A DNA stretch of 63,672 bases from Planctomycetota bacterium. GTDB lineage: Bacteria > Planctomycetota > UBA8108 > UBA1146. Under the pieces are notes generated by a model that did no database searches, was not told where the DNA came from, and saw only the letters and a program-made list of their open reading frames with translations. Below are positions 59,174 to 63,672 of this stretch, in pieces. Positions within the stretch are counted from its first letter, which is position 1, and each line of letters opens with the position of its first letter. The position numbers and the translations under genes are program-made. The DNA is taken from contig JAPKAM010000005.1 in the NCBI GenBank assembly GCA_028825265.1, forward strand, positions 1-63,672, in the 5' to 3' direction.

Positions 59174-60574
59174 TCACAAGGTTCGCAGGATCAACTCCGC
59201 CACGGCGATGAAGATGATCGCAGCGGTTACATCGTTGAAACTGGTGATGAACGGACCTGCAACCAGAGCCGGGTCGAGGCCGATTTTTTCACAGAAGATC
59301 GGCAAGGCAGTGCCGCAGGCGTTGGCCAGGATGATCCCTGCTCCGATTCCAAGCGCCACCGCGAGGGGGAAGTGGAACCAATCAGTGGAACCCTCTGATC
59401 CCGTAGCGAGTGCCAGGACCAGACCGACCACGCCGCCAATCGCGAGCGCGATGAAGATCCCGACCACCACCTCCTGACGGAACAATCTCAGAGTCGTACG
59501 GCCCAACTCGATATCACCTACGGCCATTCCACGCACCACCATCGTCGCGGACTGGGTGCCGACTCCGCCGGCGATGCCCATCACTAGCGGGATGAAAGCA
59601 GCCAGCAACAGTCGCTGATCCGATCCAGAGGAGAGGATCTCTGCCAGGCTTCGTTCATCGGGGTGCATCCAGGCCAGGATGAATCCGCTGATCACCGGCA
59701 ACAGCAGCCAGGGGATTCGCAGCAGTGCCCTGCGGAGCACCTTCTGCTGGGCGGGATGCACCTTGGGAGCTCCCGCTAGGCGGTAGATGTCCTCATCCGC
59801 CTCATCACTGAGAATCTCGACGATGTCGTCAAAGGTCGCCACTCCCAGCAGGTGGTCGTGATGATCGACCACCGGGATCGCTTGCAGGTTGTAGCGTCGA
59901 GCCAGATGCGCCACCGCCTCCTGATCCTCGTCCACGGCGATGGAGATCACTTCTGTTTCCATCAACTCGGAGACTTGGGTGTTCGGATCTGAACCGAGCA
60001 GGTCGCGGATCGAAATGACTCCGATCAGGTGTCGCTGGTCGTCGATGGCATAAACATAGTTGAACACCTCGGCCTCGATGTGTTTTTGGATCAGCGAGAT
60101 GGCTTCTTCGGAAGTGAGTGGAGGATTCACTGCGATGTAGTCGAGGGTCATGATGCCACCCGCTGAATCGTCCGGGTGCTGCATCAGGCGCAGCAACTCG
60201 ACGGTGGTTGCAGGATCCAACCCGGATAACACCTCGCGGCACTGCGCCTGGGGCAATTCGTTGAGGAGGTCGGTGGCCTCGTCCGGCGGCATTTCTTCGA
60301 TGATCAACTTGAGGTCCGTGACATCGAGATGCTCGAGGACCTGTTCTCGTGAGGTGGGGTCCGTCTCGTCGATGACCTCGGCCTGGGTTTCTGTTTCGAT
60401 GTTGTCGAAGACTCTCAACTTCTGATCGGAATCGAGATCATCGAGAACGCGCGCGATGTCTTCGGGGCGGATGCTCTTTAGCGTCGCTCTCAATTGCCGA
60501 TCGGGTTCGGCGCTATCGAGAGCCGCTCGGATCGCATCTCCGAGGTTAGTAGGGTCTTGGGCTGAGTGAGGCAA
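59174..60574 (-). CDS. mgtE: Magnesium transporter MgtE
   Basis: 466 residues: N-domain of superhelical repeats ('IARVLDDLDSDQKLRVFDNIETETQAEVIDETD'), two CBS domains ('GGIMTLDYIAVNPPLTSEEAISLIQ', 'METEVISIAVDEDQEAVAHLARRYNLQAIPVVD'), a plug helix and five TM helices ending 'SFNDVTAAIIFIAVAELILRTL'. The Mg-selectivity region 'GIAGGVGTQSATMVVRGMA' is intact. The family imports Mg2+ as a dimer gated by cytoplasmic Mg2+. The start is TTG 60574, with only a GGG about 8 nt upstream; a stronger GGAGAGG lies about 14 nt upstream. The leader contains several hairpins. Confidence 0.95.
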   Translation of the reverse strand: MPHSAQDPTNLGDAIRAALDSAEPDRQLRATLKSIRPEDIARVLDDLDSDQKLRVFDNIETETQAEVIDETDPTSREQVLEHLDVTDLKLIIEEMPPDEATDLLNELPQAQCREVLSGLDPATTVELLRLMQHPDDSAGGIMTLDYIAVNPPLTSEEAISLIQKHIEAEVFNYVYAIDDQRHLIGVISIRDLLGSDPNTQVSELMETEVISIAVDEDQEAVAHLARRYNLQAIPVVDHHDHLLGVATFDDIVEILSDEADEDIYRLAGAPKVHPAQQKVLRRALLRIPWLLLPVISGFILAWMHPDERSLAEILSSGSDQRLLLAAFIPLVMGIAGGVGTQSATMVVRGMAVGDIELGRTTLRLFRQEVVVGIFIALAIGGVVGLVLALATGSEGSTDWFHFPLAVALGIGAGIILANACGTALPIFCEKIGLDPALVAGPFITSFNDVTAAIIFIAVAELILRTL

Positions 60575-60911
60575 GTGCAGATCCCATTCCTCTCCATGAC
60601 CTGTGGCAACGGCTCCTCACCGTTGTCCCCGGTGGATCGTCGCCAACCCCCCCTGACAATTCAACAGATCCAACGCGGGTTACTCCTGCCACCGTGGCAG
60701 GAGTCTGCCGCCACTTCGGCGGGCGCCTGTCATTTTGGCAGCCAAAGTCCGCAGCGGACCGCAACTAGTTCCAGCAGAAGATTCATAAATGCCCATCAAT
60801 GTGCGACTTAGAAGAGCATTGCGAACTCGTCGCTGCGCGGCACGATCGTTGCGAAAAAGGAAGATGACCGGGAAAGTCCGGGATCGAAGACGGGACCACG
60901 AAGGGACTACG
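60575..60911. other. Divergent mgtE / response-regulator intergenic region
   Basis: 337 nt without a gene. Four inverted repeats follow each other: 11-bp arms ACTCCTGCCAC / GTGGCAGGAGT (60682-60704), CCGCC-acttc-GGCGG (60708-60722), TTTGG-cag-CCAAA (60734-60746) and GTCCG-cag-CGGAC (60747-60759). A further hairpin, CAACGG / CCGTTG (60607-60625), holds an SD-like GAGGAG in its loop on the mgtE strand. This suggests a structured mgtE leader, but it does not match the M-box consensus I know. Confidence 0.45.
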
Positions 60912-61367
60912 ATGCAGGCGGAGATCTTCATGCCGGGATCCACTTCCCGTGGGACTCGCTATCGGGTTCTACTCGCCGATGACGATGCGGGGGTTCGTGG
61001 CAGCCTGACCGCCTTGCTCGATAGTGCGGGGTTTGAAACCGAAAATGCAGGGGGCGGCGTCGAGGCGCTGGAATTGCTCTGTCGGGTTCAGTCACCGGCT
61101 TCCGACGAACGGGTTGAGTTCAGCCCTTTCGATTTCCTGGTGCTGGATGTGCATATGCCAGACCTGCCCGGAGTCGAACTGCTGAGAAGGATCCGGACCG
61201 AGTTTCGCTGGCAGTTGCCGGCACTGTTCGTCAGCGGCGAAGCGAGTGCCGCACTGAGAAAAGATGTAGAAGACGCAGGTGGTTTCGCATTGTTGCCGAA
61301 ACCGGTCGAGCCAGATCTATTCCGGAGCAGTGTCCGGGAACTGGTTCAAACCTTGCTGAAGAACTGA
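60912..61367 (+). CDS. Single-domain response regulator (CheY-like receiver)
   Basis: About 151 residues. The receiver domain is complete: acidic cluster 'VLLADDDAGVRGSL', phospho-acceptor Asp in 'FLVLDVHMPDLPGVELL', and the conserved Lys in 'LLPKPVEPDLF'. No output domain follows, so it signals by protein interaction, or regulates a partner kinase. ATG 60912 has AAGGG six bases before it; the track's longer version (from 60789) has an Arg-rich leader that is not protein-like. No histidine kinase gene lies nearby. Confidence 0.92.
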   Translation: MQAEIFMPGSTSRGTRYRVLLADDDAGVRGSLTALLDSAGFETENAGGGVEALELLCRVQSPASDERVEFSPFDFLVLDVHMPDLPGVELLRRIRTEFRWQLPALFVSGEASAALRKDVEDAGGFALLPKPVEPDLFRSSVRELVQTLLKN

Positions 61368-61383
61368 CAACAGATCTTTGACT

Positions 61384-61402
61384 GGATTCCGCTGAGGAAT
61401 CC
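61384..61402. repeat. Small inverted repeat upstream of groES
   Basis: GGATTCC-GCTGA-GGAATCC, 17 nt after the response-regulator stop. A second hairpin, TGCCC-GCAT-GGGCA, lies at 61422-61435, just before the groES RBS region. They could act as terminator-like or regulatory hairpins; neither is a CIRCE element. Confidence 0.4.
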
Positions 61403-61456
61403 GCAGAGGTCTTCATGAGAATGCCCGCATGGGCACGGGAAAGAGAGGCGACTCCG

Positions 61457-61753
61457 ATGGCGAAACTGAATCTTCGTCCGCTGAACGACAAAATCGTCGT
61501 CAAGCGACTCGAAGCTGAGGACAAGACCAAGGGTGGGATTTTCCTACCTGACAATGCGAAGGAAAAGCCGAGTGAGGGGCGCGTGATGGCCCTCGGAGAC
61601 GGCAAACTCCTTAAGGATGGCAAACGTGCCGATTTCCAGGTCACCAAGAACGATCGTGTGATCTTCAGCTCCTACGCCGGAACCCAGATTAAGGTTGAAG
61701 GCGAAGAGTACTTGATCATGAGTGAGGACGACGTCCTCGCGATCGTTGGCTAG
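61457..61753 (+). CDS. groES: Co-chaperonin GroES
   Basis: 98 residues, normal size. '[44 protein letters not shown]' and '[26 protein letters not shown]' are diagnostic, including the mobile loop ([12 protein letters not shown]) that binds GroEL. ATG 61457 matches the universal family N-terminus; the track start at 61415 adds 14 unlikely residues. It is followed by groEL after 71 nt. Confidence 0.97.
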   Translation: MAKLNLRPLNDKIVVKRLEAEDKTKGGIFLPDNAKEKPSEGRVMALGDGKLLKDGKRADFQVTKNDRVIFSSYAGTQIKVEGEEYLIMSEDDVLAIVG

Positions 61754-61824
61754 TTCATCGAGATCAACCCAGTCATCCGCCGGGAAATCCCTGGAGGATG
61801 CCGATAATGAGAGGAAGCGACACG

Positions 61825-63486
<1,662 letters not shown>

Positions 63487-63513
63487 CCTAGCGAACAGTT
63501 ACATTGCAGATGG

Positions 63514-63548
63514 GGCCCCGTTCCGCACACCGCGGTACGGGGCCTTTC
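63514..63548 (+). terminator. Rho-independent terminator of groESL
   Basis: 13-bp stem with one mismatch (GGCCCCGTTCCGC / GCGGTACGGGGCC) followed by TTTC. Confidence 0.85.
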
Positions 63549-63604
63549 TCATCCGGCTAGATGTTGAAGCGGGAAGTTGTGGTTTGAGGAAAGAGAAGAG
63601 AGAT

Positions 63605-63672
63605 CGAGACGGTAGAACGAGACGGTAGAACGAGACGGTAGAACGAGACGGTAGAACGAGACGGTAGAACGA
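63605..63672. repeat. 13-bp tandem repeat (minisatellite) at the window end
   Basis: Five identical head-to-tail copies of CGAGACGGTAGAA from 63605, and the start of a sixth cut by the window end. The true copy number cannot be seen. Confidence 0.95.

Noticed and set aside
60575-60800. M-box magnesium riboswitch in the mgtE leader
   Set aside because: A GGTGAGGAGCC stretch recalls the M-box start, but the other conserved segments are not visible; left as an unclassified structured leader.
61368-61456. CIRCE (HrcA) operator upstream of groES
   Set aside because: No TTAGCACTC-N9-GAGTGCTAA-like sequence; the inverted repeat present is different and shorter.

Overview
The window looks like a chromosomal segment of a Planctomycetota bacterium, probably a marine or environmental lineage. 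Markers of that phylum are a neighbouring DUF1552 and PSD1-type (DUF1587/1592/1588/1585) pair, a type I sulfatase, a GH95 fucosidase, a sialate O-acetylesterase, secreted proteins with dockerin-like 'GDxNxDG..DVAD' repeats, and many lipoproteins and Tat substrates. The sequence is moderately GC-rich by eye. I see no rRNA, tRNA, CRISPR array or transposase.

Layout. 1-2.7 kb: Tat-exported TIM-barrel isomerase, a stand-alone DsbD-alpha-like protein and a redoxin, closed by two tandem terminators. 2.7-7.9 kb: GH95 fucosidase and a large anchored beta-rich protein. 7.9-13.6 kb (minus): M1 aminopeptidase, tandem CDGSH protein, transglutaminase-like lipoprotein, unknown lipoprotein, Lon substrate-binding-domain protein. 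14-20.3 kb: endonuclease III, a dockerin-type secreted protein (minus), GlnRS, M28 peptidase with PDZ. 20.3-24.4 kb: a translationally coupled operon of a membrane protein, LolD-like ATPase, FtsX-like permease and a ZnuA-like lipoprotein lacking two of the three usual zinc histidines. 24.5-32.7 kb: sialate O-acetylesterase, then a tripartite RND efflux operon (minus). 33-40.6 kb: DUF1552, DUF1592, two divergent SRPBCC proteins, sulfatase, RlmI-like methyltransferase. 40.6-43.8 kb: a coupled operon of an FHA protein, a thioredoxin-like protein with an in-frame UGA, and an AlkB-like dioxygenase. 43.8-51.2 kb: RluA-type pseudouridine synthase, YgiQ radical SAM protein, octaheme cytochrome with HEAT and TPR repeats, a frameshifted dockerin-type gene, acyl-CoA dehydrogenase. 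51.2-57.3 kb (minus): HEAT protein, group 2 sigma factor, apt, TldD-like protease. 57.5-63.7 kb: an enhancer-binding-type regulator, MgtE, a response regulator, groES-groEL and a 13-bp tandem repeat at the window edge.

The most interesting feature is the gene at 42178-43161. Two ORFs that the track lists separately lie in the same frame and are split only by one UGA. That UGA sits at the position where a thioredoxin fold carries its active-site cysteine. A 7-8 bp stem-loop follows, with its apical loop starting 23 nt after the UGA and a G among the first two loop bases, as expected for a bacterial SECIS element. The simplest reading is a selenoprotein in a previously unlisted context (FHA - Sec-thioredoxin-like - AlkB). 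Other points of note are the altered zinc-binding-type ABC system, a 7-bp duplication that frameshifts a dockerin-type gene, an apt leader whose hairpin would cover its own ribosome-binding site, a gene whose best start is a non-canonical ATC, and a C10 tract at the start of a sulfatase.
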